Source of the DNA: Delphinus delphis
Taxonomy: Eukaryota; Chordata; Mammalia; Artiodactyla; Delphinidae
DNA: 64,000 nucleotides
Direction of reading: 5' to 3'
NCBI RefSeq assembly: GCF_949987515.2
Contig: NW_027192651.1
Span: 3,782,001 to 3,846,000, forward strand
Part shown: positions 23,440-36,672 of the stretch, piece by piece
Numbering within the stretch: position 1 is the stretch's first letter
Layout of the letters: each line of letters starts with the position of its first letter
Notes under the pieces: model-generated
What the model saw: only the letters and a program-made list of their open reading frames with translations
Told to the model about the DNA's origin: nothing
Database searches by the model: none
Program-made: the position numbers and the translations under genes

Positions 23440-25019
23440 ATTCAGGTATGATGATTCTAACTGAAATAAGTCACACAGAAAAAGAAACATCATAAGATAT
23501 CACTAATACACGGAATGTAAACTTGGCTACACAGGAACTGAATTACAGAACAGAACAGGGTCTCAAATTTAGAAAACCAACTTATGCTTGCTTAAGGGGA
23601 AAGGTGAGTTGGGGTGCTGCATAAACCCAGAGATTGAAATGAGCACAGATAAAGTTCCTTAAGCCAAATATGGAATAGACAAGAGCTACTCCTTGCTCAA
23701 CGAAATGGACTCAACACCGCATATTAAACGCCTAAGAATGTACCTGACTAGTAAGTATCTTAAAACCTATGGATTGCTATGTCTCCGAAAGAGAATCAAG
23801 CATGTGTACAGGGGCATAAACGCAGCAGTGATAGGATTGGAGAGGTTCGGTGAGCAAATGAAGACCCTTTGAAGTCATATTGCATGGTACCCATTCCACG
23901 GGTTTCAACTACCCAGGTTTAAGGTATTCTTCCTTCAGCTAAAACATGCATGTGGAACCTAGAGTATGATCAACCATGTGATCGGGAGACGTGTTCAAAT
24001 ATGTCCCAGTTTTCGTACCCTGGTACTCGGGTGCAACATTCCAGACGCTTTACTAACACTCTCCCGACTTGGAGAGTCAGTCCCTTTAACTTCCTGTTTG
24101 GCCCAGTTTGCAATTTCTGCGGAAGATGAACAGGAATAGCGAGAACCAATGAGAGGCTAGCTGAAGGTGTCTGGACGGGCAAATTTAACTCTCATTTCCC
24201 ACCAGGAAGAGGAATTAACCAAAGGCTCAGCGTGCCGTGCCGGAATCAGATTAGGGCCTGAAGCCATCCTGCGGTGTTGCGGCCAGCTCAAAAGAAAGCG
24301 AGTTGAAGAAAGGAGCTCAGGGGCACTGTAATTCACAAACCTGCAGAGTTATAAATGACAGCTATCGTCCAAAAATAGACTGAAGTAAGGCTGCCAAGAG
24401 GACTTGAAAGCGGGGCAGAATTGCAGGAAACCGATTTCAGGAGGTAGACTGGAATTGCATTGAAAGCATAGGAAAAGAGGCAGAACGTCCACAATGATGC
24501 ACTTGGCCAAAAAGGGCATATGCGTTTTTTCCTGAATATATTCAGGAAAAAACGCATACGCACTTTTTGGCCAACCAAGCAAGCTTGCAAAGGAAATCTG
24601 CACTACAATGAAGTCTCACTTCCCCCCGGTCAAAAGGGCCATCTGAAAAAAGTGTAAAATCCAGAAAGGCAGGACAGGCCATGGAGAACTGGGAGCCTTG
24701 TTATGCTGATGGGCGGGATGTAAATTACCAACAGACACTCAGGAGAAGTGTATGGTGTTTCCTGAAACATCTAAAAAACAAAGCAACAGAGCCTAGTGCA
24801 CTGCCACTTATGGTCCTATAGCTTAGGGAAATTAAAATCAAAAAGACACAGCCACCCCAAAGTTTGGGACGCCTCTGTTTACAAGAACCTCGTTTACAGT
24901 ACAAGTTCAACATCGCAGAAAGTGAAAAATGGATAAAGAAGTTGTGGTATTTACTTACAAAGCAATATCACTCAGCAATGAAATCTGTGTCATCAGGCCC
25001 TTAGCAGCACAATGAGTGG
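23440..25019 (+). repeat. Satellite unit U14 (1,580 bp)
   Basis: Palindrome 24503-24574 with the U7-type two mismatches. First half resembles U9/U22/U27. The second half has GCCTAGTGCA like U3, so it switches type and begins the tract that copies U3b-U6a at an offset of 18,829 bp. Confidence 0.95.
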
Positions 25020-27323
25020 ATTCAGGTATGATGATTCTAACTGAAATAAGTCACACAGAAAAAGAAACATCATAAGATATCAGTAATACACGGAATGTAA
25101 ACTTGGCTACACAGGAACTGAATTACAGAACAGAACAGGGTCTCAAATTTAGAAAACCAACTTATGCTTGCTTAAGGGTAAAGGTGAGTTGGGGTGCTGC
25201 ATAAAACCAGAGATTGAAATGAGCACAGATAAAGTTCCTTAAGCCAAATATGGAATAGACAAGAGCTACTCCTTGCTCAACGAAATGGACTCAACACCCC
25301 ATATTAAACGCCTAAGAATGTACCTTACTAGTAAGTATCTTAAAACCTATGGATTGCTATGTCTCCGAAAGAGAATCAAGCATGTGTACAGGGGCATAAA
25401 CGCAGCAGTGATAGGATTGGAGAGGTTTGGTGAGCAAATGAAGACCCTTTGAAGTCATATTGCATGGTACCCATTCCACGGGTTTCAACTACCCAGGTTT
25501 AAGGTATTCTTCCTTCAGCTAAAACATGCATGTGGAACCTAGAGTATGATCAACCATGTGATCAGGAGACGTGTTCAAATATGTCTCAGTTTTTGTACCC
25601 TGGTACTCGGGTGCAACATTCCAGACGCTTTACTAACACTCTCCCGACTTGGAGAGTCAGTCCCTTTAACCTCCTGTTTGGCCCAGTTTGCAATTTCTGC
25701 GGAAGATGAACAGGAATAGTGAGAACCAATGAGAGGCTAGCTGGAGGTGTCTGGACGGGCAAATTTAACTCTCATTTCCCACCAGGAAGAGGAATTAACC
25801 AAAGGCTCAGCGTGCCGTGCCGGAACCAGATTAGGGCCTGAAGCCATCCTGCGGTGTTGCGGCCAGCTCAAAAGAAAGCGAGTTGAAGAAAGGAGCTCAG
25901 GGGCACTGTAATTCACAAACCTGCAGAGTTATAAATGACAGCTATCGTCCAAAAATAGACTGAAGTAAGGCTGCCAAGAGGACTTGAAAGCGGGGCAGAA
26001 TTGCAGGAAACCGATTTCAGGAGGTAGACTGGAATTGCATTGAAAGCATAGGAAAAGAGGCAGAACGTCCACAATGATGCACTTGGCCAAAAAGGGCATA
26101 TGCGTTTTTTCCTGAATATATTCAGGAAAAAAAAAGTGTAAAATCCAGAAAGGCAGGACAAATGAAGACCCTTTGAAGTCATATTGCATGGTACCCATTC
26201 CACGGGTTTCAACTACCCAGGTTTAAGGTATTCTTCCATCAGCTAAAACATGCATGTGGAACCCAGAGTATGATCAACCATGTGAACGGGAGACGTGTTC
26301 AAATATGTCTCAGTTTTCCTCCCCTGGTACTCGGGTGCAACATTCCAGACGCTTTACTAACACTCTCCCCACTTGGAGAGTCAGTCCCTTTAACTTCCTG
26401 TTTGGCCCAGTTTGCAATTTCTGTGGAAGATGAACAGGAATAGCGAGAACCAATGAGAGACTAGCTGGAGGTGTCTGGACGGGCAAATTTAACTCTCATT
26501 TCCCACCAGGAAGAGGAATTAACCAAAGGCTCAGCGTGCCGTACCAGAACCAGATTAGGGCCTGAAGCCATCCTGCGGTGTTGCGCCCAGCTCAAAAGAA
26601 AGCGAGTTGAAGAAAGGAGCTCAGGGGCACTGTAATTCACAAACCTGCAGAGTTATAAATGACAGCTATCGTCCAAAAATAGACTGAAGTAAGGCTGCCA
26701 AGAGGACTTGAAAGCGGGGCAGAATTGCAGGAAACCGATTTCAGGAGGTAGACTGGAATTGCATTGAAAGCATAGGAAAAGAGGCAGAACGTCCACAATG
26801 ATGCACTTGGCCAAAAAGGGCGTATGCGTTTTTTCCTGAATATATTCAGGAAAAAACGCATACGCCCTTTTTGGCCAACCAAGCAAGCTTGCAAAGGAAA
26901 TCTGCACTACAATGAAGTCTCACTTCCCCCCAGTCAACAGGGCCATCTGAAAAAAGTGTAAAATCCAGAAAGGCAGGACAGGCCATGGAGAACTGGGAGC
27001 CTTGTTATGCTGATGGGCGGTATGTAAATTGCCAACAGACACTCAGGAGAAGTGTATGGTGTTTCCTTAAACATCTAAAAAACAAAGCAACAGAGCCTAG
27101 GGCACTGCCACTTATGCTCCTATAGATTAGGGAAATTAAAATCAAAAAGACACAGCCACCCCAAAATTTGGAACGGCTCTGTTTACAAGAACCTCGTTTA
27201 CAGTACAAGTTCAACATCGCAGAAAGTGAAAAATGGATAAAGAAGTTGTGGTATTTACTTACAAAGCAATATCACTCAGCAATGAAATCTGTGTCATCAG
27301 GCCATTAGCAGCACAATGAGTGG
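25020..27323 (+). repeat. Satellite unit U15 (2,304 bp, long form)
   Basis: Copy of U4 at an offset of 18,829 bp, with GTACCTTACT, GAGGTTTGG, CATCAGCTAA and the 9-A truncated copy (26127-26850). Palindrome 26807-26878 is perfect here, whereas U4 has one mismatch. Confidence 0.95.
26127..26850 (+). repeat. Truncated unit T5 (724 bp, 9-A junction)
   Basis: Copy of T3 at 18,829 bp, within U15, with 9 A and TTCCATCAGC. Confidence 0.93.
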
Positions 27324-28903
27324 ATTCAGGTATGATGATTCTAACTGAAATAAGTCACACAGAAAAAGAAACATCATAAGATATCACTAATACACGGATT
27401 GTAAACTTGGCTACACAGGAACTGAATGACAGAACAGAACAGGTTCTCAAATTTAGAAAACCAACTTATGCTTGCTTAAGGGTAAAGGTGAGTTGGGGTG
27501 CTGCATAAAACCAGAGATTGAAATGAGCACAGATAAAGTTCCTTAAGCCAAATATGGAATAGACAAGAGCTACTCCTTGCTCAACGAAATGGACTCAAAA
27601 CCGCATATTAAACGCCTAAGAATGTACCTGACTAGTAAGTATCTTAAAACCTATGGATTGCTATGTCTCCGAAAGAGAATCAAGCATGTGTACAGGGGCA
27701 TAAACGCAGCAGTGATAGGATTGGAGAGGTTCGGTGAGCAAATGAAGACCCTTTGAAGTCATATTGCATGGTACCCATTCCACGGGTTTCAACTACCCAG
27801 GTTTAAGGTATTCTTCCTTCAGCTAAAACATGCATGTGGAACCTAGAGTATGATCAACCATGTGATCGGGAGACGTGTTCAAATATGTCTCAGTTTTCGT
27901 ACCCTGGTACTTGGGTGCAACATTCCAGACGCTTTACTAACACTCTCCCGACTTGGAGAGTCAGTCCCTTTAACCTCCTGTTTGGCCCAGTTTGCAATTT
28001 ATGCGGAAGATGAACAGGAATAGCGAGAACCAATGAGAGACTAGCTGGAGGTGTCTGGACGGGCAAATTTAACTCTCATTTCCCACCAGGAAGAGGAAAT
28101 AACCAAAGGCTCAGCGTTCCGTACCAGAATCAGATTAAGGCCTGAAGCCATCCTGTGGTGTTGCGGCCAGCTCAGAAGAAAGCGAGTTGAAGAAAGGAGC
28201 TCAGGGGCACTGTAATTCACAAACCTGCAGAGTTATAAATGACAGCTATCGTCCAAAAATATACTGAAGTAAGGCTGCCAAGAGGACTTGAAAGCAGGGC
28301 AGAATTGCAGGAAACCGATTTCAGGAGGTAGACTGGAATTGCATTGAAAGCATAGGAAAAGAGGCAGAACGTCCACAATGATGCACTTGGCCAAAAAGGG
28401 CGTATGCGTTTTTTCCTGAATATATTCAGGAAAAAACGCATACGCCCTTTTTGGCCAACCAAGCAAGCTTGCAAAGGAAATCTGCACTACAATGAAGTCT
28501 CACTTCCCCCCGGTCAAAAGGGCCATCTGAAAAAAGTGTAAAATCCAGAAAGGCAGGACAGGCCATGGAGAACTGGGAGCCTTGTTATGCTGATGGGCGG
28601 TATGTAAATTGCCAACAACCACTCGGGAGAAGTGTATGGTGTTTCCTGAAACATCTAAAAAACAAAGCAACAGAACCTAGGGCACTTCCACTTATGGTCC
28701 TATAGCTTAGGGAAATTAAAATCAAAAAGACACAGCCACCCCAAAGTTTGGGACGCCTCTGTTTACAAGAACCTCGTTTACAGTACAAGTTCAACATCGC
28801 AGAAAGTGAAAAATGGATAAAGAAGTTGTGGTATTTACTTACAAAGCAATATCACTCAGCAATGAAATCTATGTCATCAGGTCCTTAGGAGCACAATGAG
28901 TGG
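27324..28903 (+). repeat. Satellite unit U16 (1,580 bp)
   Basis: Copy of U5 at an offset of 18,829 bp and of U18 at 3,884 bp. Perfect palindrome 28387-28458. GGGCGGTATG with CCAACAACCA is shared with U18. Confidence 0.95.
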
Positions 28904-31207
28904 ATTCAGGTATGATGATTCTAACTGAAATAAGTCACACAGAAAAAGAAACATCATAAGATATCAGTAATACACGGAATGTAAACTTGGCTACACAGGA
29001 ACTGAATTACAGAACAGAACAGGGTCTCAAATTTAGAAAACCAACTTATGCTTGCTTAAGGGTAAAGGTGAGTTGGGGTGCTGCATAAAACCAGAGATTG
29101 AAATGAGCACAGATAAAGTTCCTTAAGCCAAATATGGAATAGACAAGAGCTACATCTTGCTCAACGAAATGGACTCAACACCGCATATTAAACGCCTAAG
29201 AATGTACCTGACTAGTAAGTATCTTAAAACCTATGGTTTGCTATGTCTCCGAAAGAGAATCAAGCATGTGTACAGGGGCATAAACGCAGCAGTGATAGGA
29301 TTGGAGAGGTTCGGTGAGCAAATGAAGACCCTTTGAAGTCATATTGCATGGTACCCATTCCACGGGTTTCAACTACCCAGGTTTAAGGTATTCTTCCTTC
29401 AGCTAAAACATGCATGTGGAACCTAGAGTATGATCAACCATGTGATCAGGAGACGTGTTCAAATATGTCTCAGTTTTTGTACCCTGGTACTCGGGTGCAA
29501 CATTCCAGACGCTTTACTAACACTCTCCCGACTTGGAGAGTCAGTCCCTTTAACCTCCTGTTTGGCCCAGTTTGCAATTTCTGCGGAAGATGAACAGGAA
29601 TAGTGAGAACCAATGAGAGGCTAGCTGGAGGTGTCTGGACGGGCAAATTTAACTCTCATTTCCCACCAGGAAGAGGAATTAACCAAAGGCTCAGCGTGCC
29701 GTGCCGGAACCAGATTAGGGCCTGAAGCCATCCTGCGGTGTTGCGGCCAGCTCAAAAGAAAGCGAGTTGAAGAAAGGAGCTCAGGGGCACTGTAATTCAC
29801 AAACCTGCAGAGTTATAAATGACAGCTATCGTCCAAAAATAGACTGAAGTAAGGCTGCCAAGAGGACTTGAAAGCGGGGCAGAATTGCAGGAAACCGATT
29901 TCAGGAGGTAGACTGGAATTGCATTGAAAGCATAGGAAAAGAGGCAGAACGTCCACAATGATGCACTTGGCCAAAAAGGGCATATGCGTTTTTTCCTGAA
30001 TATATTCAGGAAAAAAAAAGTGTAAAATCCAGAAAGGCAGGACAAATGAAGACCCTTTGAAGTCATATTGCATGGTACCCATTCCACGGGTTTCAACTAC
30101 CCAGGTTTAAGGTATTCTTCCATCAGCTAAAACATGCATGTGGAACCCAGAGTATGATCAACCATGTGAACGGGAGACGTGTTCAAATATGTCTCAGTTT
30201 TCCTCCCCTGGTACTCGGGTGCAACATTCCAGACGCTTTACTAACACTCTCCCCACTTGGAGAGTCAGTCCCTTTAACTTCCTGTTTGGCCCAGTTTGCA
30301 ATTTCTGTGGAAGATGAACAGGAATAGCGAGAACCAATGAGAGACTAGCTGGAGGTGTCTGGACGGGCAAATTTAACTCTCATTTCCCACCAGGAAGAGG
30401 AATTAACCAAAGGCTCAGCGTGCCGTACCAGAACCAGATTAGGGCCTGAAGCCATCCTGCGGTGTTGCGCCCAGCTCAAAAGAAAGCGAGTTGAAGAAAG
30501 GAGCTCAGGGGCACTGTAATTCACAAACCTGCAGAGTTATAAATGACAGCTATCGTCCAAAAATAGACTGAAGTAAGGCTGCCAAGAGGACTTGAAAGCG
30601 GGGCAGAATTGCAGGAAACCGATTTCAGGAGGTAGACTGGAATTGCATTGAAAGCATAGGAAAAGAGGCAGAACGTCCACAATGATGCACTTGGCCAAAA
30701 AGGGCGTATGCGTTTTTTCCTGAATATATTCAGGAAAAAACGCATACGCCCTTTTTGGCCAACCAAGCAAGCTTGCAAAGGAAATCTGCACTACAATGAA
30801 GTCTCACTTCCCCCCAGTCAACAGGGCCATCTGAAAAAAGTGTAAAATCCAGAAAGGCAGGACAGGCCATGGAGAACTGGGAGCCTTGTTATGCTGATGG
30901 GCGGTATGTAAATTGCCAACAGACACTCAGGAGAAGTGTATGGTGTTTCCTTAAACATCTAAAAAACAAAGCAACAGAGCCTAGGGCACTGCCACTTATG
31001 CTCCTATAGATTAGGGAAATTAAAATCAAAAAGACACAGCCACCCCAAAATTTGGAACGGCTCTGTTTACAAGAACCTCGTTTACAGTACAAGTTCAACA
31101 TCGCAGAAAGTGAAAAATGGATAAAGAAGTTGTGGTATTTACTTACAAAGCAATATCACTCAGCAATGAAATCTGTGTCATCAGGCCATTAGCAGCACAA
31201 TGAGTGG
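28904..31207 (+). repeat. Satellite unit U17 (2,304 bp, chimeric long form)
   Basis: Starts as U6 type (TACATCTTGC, TATGGTTTGC, GAGGTTCGG) and continues as U4 type (CAACTACCCA, GATCAGGAG, TTTTTGTACC and the 9-A truncated copy at 30011-30734). The switch lies between 29,312 and 29,373. Perfect palindrome 30691-30762. This is the junction of the 3,884-bp tandem duplication. Confidence 0.95.
30011..30734 (+). repeat. Truncated unit T6 (724 bp, 9-A junction)
   Basis: Copy of T5 at 3,884 bp and of T3 at 22,713 bp, within the chimeric U17. Confidence 0.93.
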
Positions 31208-32787
31208 ATTCAGGTATGATGATTCTAACTGAAATAAGTCACACAGAAAAAGAAACATCATAAGATATCACTAATACACGGATTGTAAACTTGGCTACAC
31301 AGGAACTGAATGACAGAACAGAACAGGTTCTCAAATTTAGAAAACCAACTTATGCTTGCTTAAGGGTAAAGGTGAGTTGGGGTGCTGCATAAAACCAGAG
31401 ATTGAAATGAGCACAGATAAAGTTCCTTAAGCCAAATATGGAATAGACAAGAGCTACTCCTTGCTCAACGAAATGGACTCAAAACCGCATATTAAACGCC
31501 TAAGAATGTACCTGACTAGTAAGTATCTTAAAACCTATGGATTGCTATGTCTCCGAAAGAGAATCAAGCATGTGTACAGGGGCATAAACGCAGCAGTGAT
31601 AGGATTGGAGAGGTTCGGTGAGCAAATGAAGACCCTTTGAAGTCATATTGCATGGTACCCATTCCACGGGTTTCAACTACCCAGGTTTAAGGTATTCTTC
31701 CTTCAGCTAAAACATGCATGTGGAACCTAGAGTATGATCAACCATGTGATCGGGAGACGTGTTCAAATATGTCTCAGTTTTCGTACCCTGGTACTTGGGT
31801 GCAACATTCCAGACGCTTTACTAACACTCTCCCGACTTGGAGAGTCAGTCCCTTTAACCTCCTGTTTGGCCCAGTTTGCAATTTATGCGGAAGATGAACA
31901 GGAATAGCGAGAACCAATGAGAGACTAGCTGGAGGTGTCTGGACGGGCAAATTTAACTCTCATTTCCCACCAGGAAGAGGAAATAACCAAAGGCTCAGCG
32001 TTCCGTACCAGAATCAGATTAAGGCCTGAAGCCATCCTGTGGTGTTGCGGCCAGCTCAGAAGAAAGCGAGTTGAAGAAAGGAGCTCAGGGGCACTGTAAT
32101 TCACAAACCTGCAGAGTTATAAATGACAGCTATCGTCCAAAAATATACTGAAGTAAGGCTGCCAAGAGGACTTGAAAGCAGGGCAGAATTGCAGGAAACC
32201 GATTTCAGGAGGTAGACTGGAATTGCATTGAAAGCATAGGAAAAGAGGCAGAACGTCCACAATGATGCACTTGGCCAAAAAGGGCGTATGCGTTTTTTCC
32301 TGAATATATTCAGGAAAAAACGCATACGCCCTTTTTGGCCAACCAAGCAAGCTTGCAAAGGAAATCTGCACTACAATGAAGTCTCACTTCCCCCCGGTCA
32401 AAAGGGCCATCTGAAAAAAGTGTAAAATCCAGAAAGGCAGGACAGGCCATGGAGAACTGGGAGCCTTGTTATGCTGATGGGCGGTATGTAAATTGCCAAC
32501 AACCACTCGGGAGAAGTGTATGGTGTTTCCTGAAACATCTAAAAAACAAAGCAACAGAACCTAGGGCACTTCCACTTATGGTCCTATAGCTTAGGGAAAT
32601 TAAAATCAAAAAGACACAGCCACCCCAAAGTTTGGGACGCCTCTGTTTACAAGAACCTCGTTTACAGTACAAGTTCAACATCGCAGAAAGTGAAAAATGG
32701 ATAAAGAAGTTGTGGTATTTACTTACAAAGCAATATCACTCAGCAATGAAATCTATGTCATCAGGTCCTTAGGAGCACAATGAGTGG
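31208..32787 (+). repeat. Satellite unit U18 (1,580 bp)
   Basis: Matches U16 at all diagnostic positions I compared, at an offset of 3,884 bp. Perfect palindrome 32271-32342. It carries the U5-type markers CAATTTATGCGG and AAATATACTG. Confidence 0.95.
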
Positions 32788-35092
32788 ATTCAGGTATGAT
32801 GATTCTAACTGAAATAAGTCACACAGAAAAAGAAACATCATAAGATATCAGTAATACACGGAATGTAAACTTGGCTACACAGGAACTGAATTACAGAACA
32901 GAACAGGGTCTCAAATTTAGAAAACCAACTTATGCTTGCTTAAGGGTAAAGGTGAGTTGGGGTGCTGCATAAAACCAGAGATTGAAATGAGCACAGATAA
33001 AGTTCCTTAAGCCAAATATGGAATAGACAAGAGCTACATCTTGCTCAACGAAATGGACTCAACACCGCATATTAAACGCCTAAGAATGTACCTGACTAGT
33101 AAGTATCTTAAAACCTATGGTTTGCTATGTCTCCGAAAGAGAATCAAGCATGTGTACAGGGGCATAAACGCAGCAGTGATAGGATTGGAGAGGTTCGGTG
33201 AGCAAATGAAGACCCTTTGAAGTCATATTGCATGGTACCCATTCCACGGGTTTCAAATACACAGGTTTAAGGTATTCTTCCTTCAGCTAAAACATGCATG
33301 TGGAACCTAGAGTATGATCAACCATGTGATCGGGAGACGTGTTCAAATATGTCCCAGTTTTCGTACCCTGGTACTCGGGTGCAACATTCCAGACGCTTTA
33401 CTAACACTCTCCCGACTTGGAGAGTCAGTCCCATTAACCTCCTGTTTGGCCCAGTTTGCAATTTCTGCGGAAGATGAACAGGAATAGCGAGAACCAATGA
33501 GAGGCTAGCTGAAGGTGTCTGGACGGGCAAATTTAACTCTCATTTCCCACCAGGAAGAGGAATTAACCAAAGGCTCAGCGTGCCGTGCCGGAACCAGATT
33601 AGGGCCTGAAGCCATCCTGCGGTGTTGCGGCCAGCTCAAAAGAAAGCGAGTTGAAGAAAGGAGCTCAGGGGCACTGTAATTCACAAACCTGCAGAGTTAT
33701 AAATGACAGCTATCGTCCAAAAATAGACTGAAGTAAGGCTGCCAAGAGGACTTGAAAGCGGGGCAGAATTGCAGGAAACCGATTTCAGGAGGTAGACTGG
33801 AATTGCATTGAAAGCATAGGAAAAGAGGCAGAACGTCCACAATGATGCACTTGGCCAAAAAGGGCATATGCGTTTTTTCCTGAATATATTCAGGAAAAAA
33901 AAAAGTGTAAAATCCAGAAAGGCAGGACAAATGAAGACCCTTTGAAGTCATATTGCATGGTACCCATTCCACGGGTTTCAACTACCCAGGTTTAAGGTAT
34001 TCTTCCTTCAGCTAAAACATGCATGTGGAACCCAGAGTATGATCAACCATGTGAACGGGAGACGTGTTCAAATATGTCTCAGTTTTCCTCCCCTGGTACT
34101 CGGGTGCAACATTCCAGACGCTTTACTAACACTCTCCCCACTTGGAGAGTCAGTCCCTTTAACTTCCTGTTTGGCCCAGTTTGCAATTTCTGTGGAAGAT
34201 GAACAGGAATAGCGAGAACCAATGAGAGACTAGCTGGAGGTGTCTGGACGGGCAAATTTAACTCTCATTTCCCACCAGGAAGAGGAATTAACCAAAGGCT
34301 CAGCGTGCCGTACCGGAACCAGATTAGGGCCTGAAGCCATCCTGCGGTGTTGCGGCCAGCTCAAAAGAAAGCGAGTTGAAGAAAGGAGCTCAGGGGCACT
34401 GTAATTCACAAACCTGCGGAGTTATAAATGACAGCTATCGTCCAAAAATAGACTGAAGTAAGGCTGCCAAGAGGACTTGAAAGCGGGGCAGAATTGCAGG
34501 AAACCGATTTCAGGAGGTAGACTGGAATTGCATTGAAAGCATAGGAAAAGAGGCAGAACGTCCACAATGATGCACTTGGCCAAAAAGGGCGTATGCGTTT
34601 TTTCCTGAATATATTCAGGAAAAAACGCATACGCCCTTTTTGGCCAACCAAGCAAGCTTGCAAAGGAAATCTGCACTACAATGAAGTCTCACTTCCCCCC
34701 GGTCAAAAGGGCCATCTGAAAAAAGTGTAAAATCCAGAAAGGCAGGACAGGCCATGGAGAACTGGGAGCCTTGTTATGCTGATGGGCGGTATGTAAATTG
34801 CCAACAGACACTCGGGAGAAGTGTATGGTGTTTCCTGAAACATCTAAAAAACAAAGCAACAGAGCCTAGGGCACTGCCACTTATGGTCCTATAGATTAGG
34901 GAAATTAAAATCAAAAAGACACAGCCACCCCAAAGTTTGGAACGGCTCTGTTTACAAGAACCTCGTTTACAGTACAAGTTCAACATCGCAGAAAGTGAAA
35001 AATGGATAAAGAAGTTGTGGTATTTACTTACAAAGCAATATCACTCAGCAATGAAATCTGTGTCATCAGGCCCTTAGCAGCACAATGAGTGG
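32788..35092 (+). repeat. Satellite unit U19 (2,305 bp, long form)
   Basis: Counterpart of U6 at 22,713 bp, with TACATCTTGC, TATGGTTTGC, CAAATACACA and the 10-A truncated copy (33895-34619). Perfect palindrome 34576-34647. CTATAGATTA at about 34890 is the U4-type state, not that of U6: a small patch of mixed ancestry. Confidence 0.95.
33895..34619 (+). repeat. Truncated unit T7 (725 bp, 10-A junction)
   Basis: Copy of T4 at 22,713 bp, within U19, with 10 A and CCTGCGGAGTT. Confidence 0.93.
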
Positions 35093-36672
35093 ATTCAGGT
35101 ATGATGATTCTAACTGAAATAAGTCACACAGAAAAAGAAACATCATAAGATATCAGTAATACACGGAATGTAAAGTTGGCTACACAGGAACTGAATTACA
35201 GAACAGAACAGGGTCTCAAATTTAGAAAACCAACTTATGCTTGCTTAAGGGGAAAGGTGAGTTGGGGTGCTGCATAAACCCAGAGATTGAAATGAGCACA
35301 GATAAAGTTCCTTAAGCCAAATATGGAATAGACAAGAGCTACTCCTTGCTCAACGAAATGGACTCAACACCGCATATTAAACGCCTAAGAATGTACCTGA
35401 CTAGTAAGTATCTTAAAACCTATGGATTGCTATGTCTCCGAAAGAGAATCAAGCATGTGTACAGGGGCATAAACGCAGCAGTGATAGGATTGGAGAGGTT
35501 CGGTGAGCAAATGAAGACCCTTTGAAGTCATATTGCATGGTACCCATTCCACGGGTTTCAACTACCCAGGTTTAAGGTATTCTTCCTTCAGCTAAAACAT
35601 GCATGTGGAACCTAGAGTATGATCAACCATGTGATCGGGAGACGTGTTCAAATATGTCCCAGTTTTCGTACCCTGGTACTCGGGTGCAACATTCCAGACG
35701 CTTTACTAACACTCTCCCGACTTGGAGAGTCAGTCCCATTAACCTCCTGTTTGGCCCAGTTTGCAATTTCTGCGGAAGATGAACAGGAATAGCGAGAACC
35801 AATGAGAGGCTAGCTGAAGGTGTCTGGACGGGCAAATTTAACTCTCATTTCCCACCAGGAAGAGGAATTAACCAAAGGCTCAGCGTGCCGTGCCGGAATC
35901 AGATTAGGGCCTGAAGCCATCCTGCGGTGTTGCGGCCAGCTCAAAAGAAAGCGAGTTGAAGAAAGGAGCTCAGGGGCACTGTAATTCACAAACCTGCAGA
36001 GTTATAAATGACAGCTATCGTCCAAAAATAGACTGAAGTAAGGCTGCCAAGAGGACTTGAAAGCGGGGCAGAATTGCAGGAAACCGATTTCAGGAGGTAG
36101 ACTGGAATTGCATTGAAAGCATAGGAAAAGAGGCAGAACGTCCACAATGATGCACTTGGCCAAAAAGGGCATATGCGTTTTTTCCTGAATATATTCAGGA
36201 AAAAACGCATACGCACTTTTTGGCCAACCAAGCAAGCTTGCAAAGGAAATCTGCACTACAATGAAGTCTCACTTCCCCCCGGTCAAAAGGGCCATCTGAA
36301 AAAAGTGTAAAATCCAGAAAGGCAGGACAGGCCATGGAGAACTGGGAGCCTTGTTATGCTGATGGGCGGGATGTAAATTACCAACAGACACTCAGGAGAA
36401 GTGTATGGTGTTTCCTGAAACATCTAAAAAACAAAGCAACAGAGCCTAGGGCACTGCCACTTATGGTCCTATAGCTTAGGGAAATTAAAATCAAAAAGAC
36501 ACAGCCACCCCAAAGTTTGGGATGCCTCTGTTTACAAGAACCTCGTTTACAGTACAAGTTCAACATCGCAGAAAGTGAAAAATGGATAAAGAAGTTGTGG
36601 TATTTACTTACAAAGCAATATCACTCAGCAATGAAATCTATGTCATCAGGCCCTTAGGAGCACAATGAGTGG
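35093..36672 (+). repeat. Satellite unit U20 (1,580 bp)
   Basis: Counterpart of U7 at 22,713 bp. Palindrome 36156-36227 with the U7-type two mismatches. It has the commoner ACGGGCAAAT and CCGTGCCGG instead of the U7 bases. Confidence 0.95.

Larger units (their letters stand above)
6191..25019 (+). repeat. Higher-order block, copy 1 (U4-U14, 18,829 bp)
   Basis: Eleven units with a distinctive order of subtypes. Matches to copy 2 fall at two fixed offsets. From about 5.8 to 10.5 kb the offset is 18,829 bp. From about 6.65 to 23.1 kb it is 22,713 bp. Rare diagnostic pairs support the second offset: U8/U21 (ATTCCAAGGG), U11/U24 (AAAGTAGCTC), U12/U25 (GTGCCACATT) and U13/U26 (GAGTGGGGGTG). Confidence 0.85.
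25460..33227 (+). repeat. Tandem duplication, 2 x 3,884 bp
   Basis: U15-U16 plus the start of U17 repeat as the rest of U17, U18 and the start of U19. The size is two 1,580-bp units plus one 724-bp truncated copy. The central junction lies between 29,312 and 29,373 by diagnostic bases, so outer limits are known to about 60 bp. It looks recent, because U16 and U18 agree at every diagnostic site compared. Confidence 0.85.
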
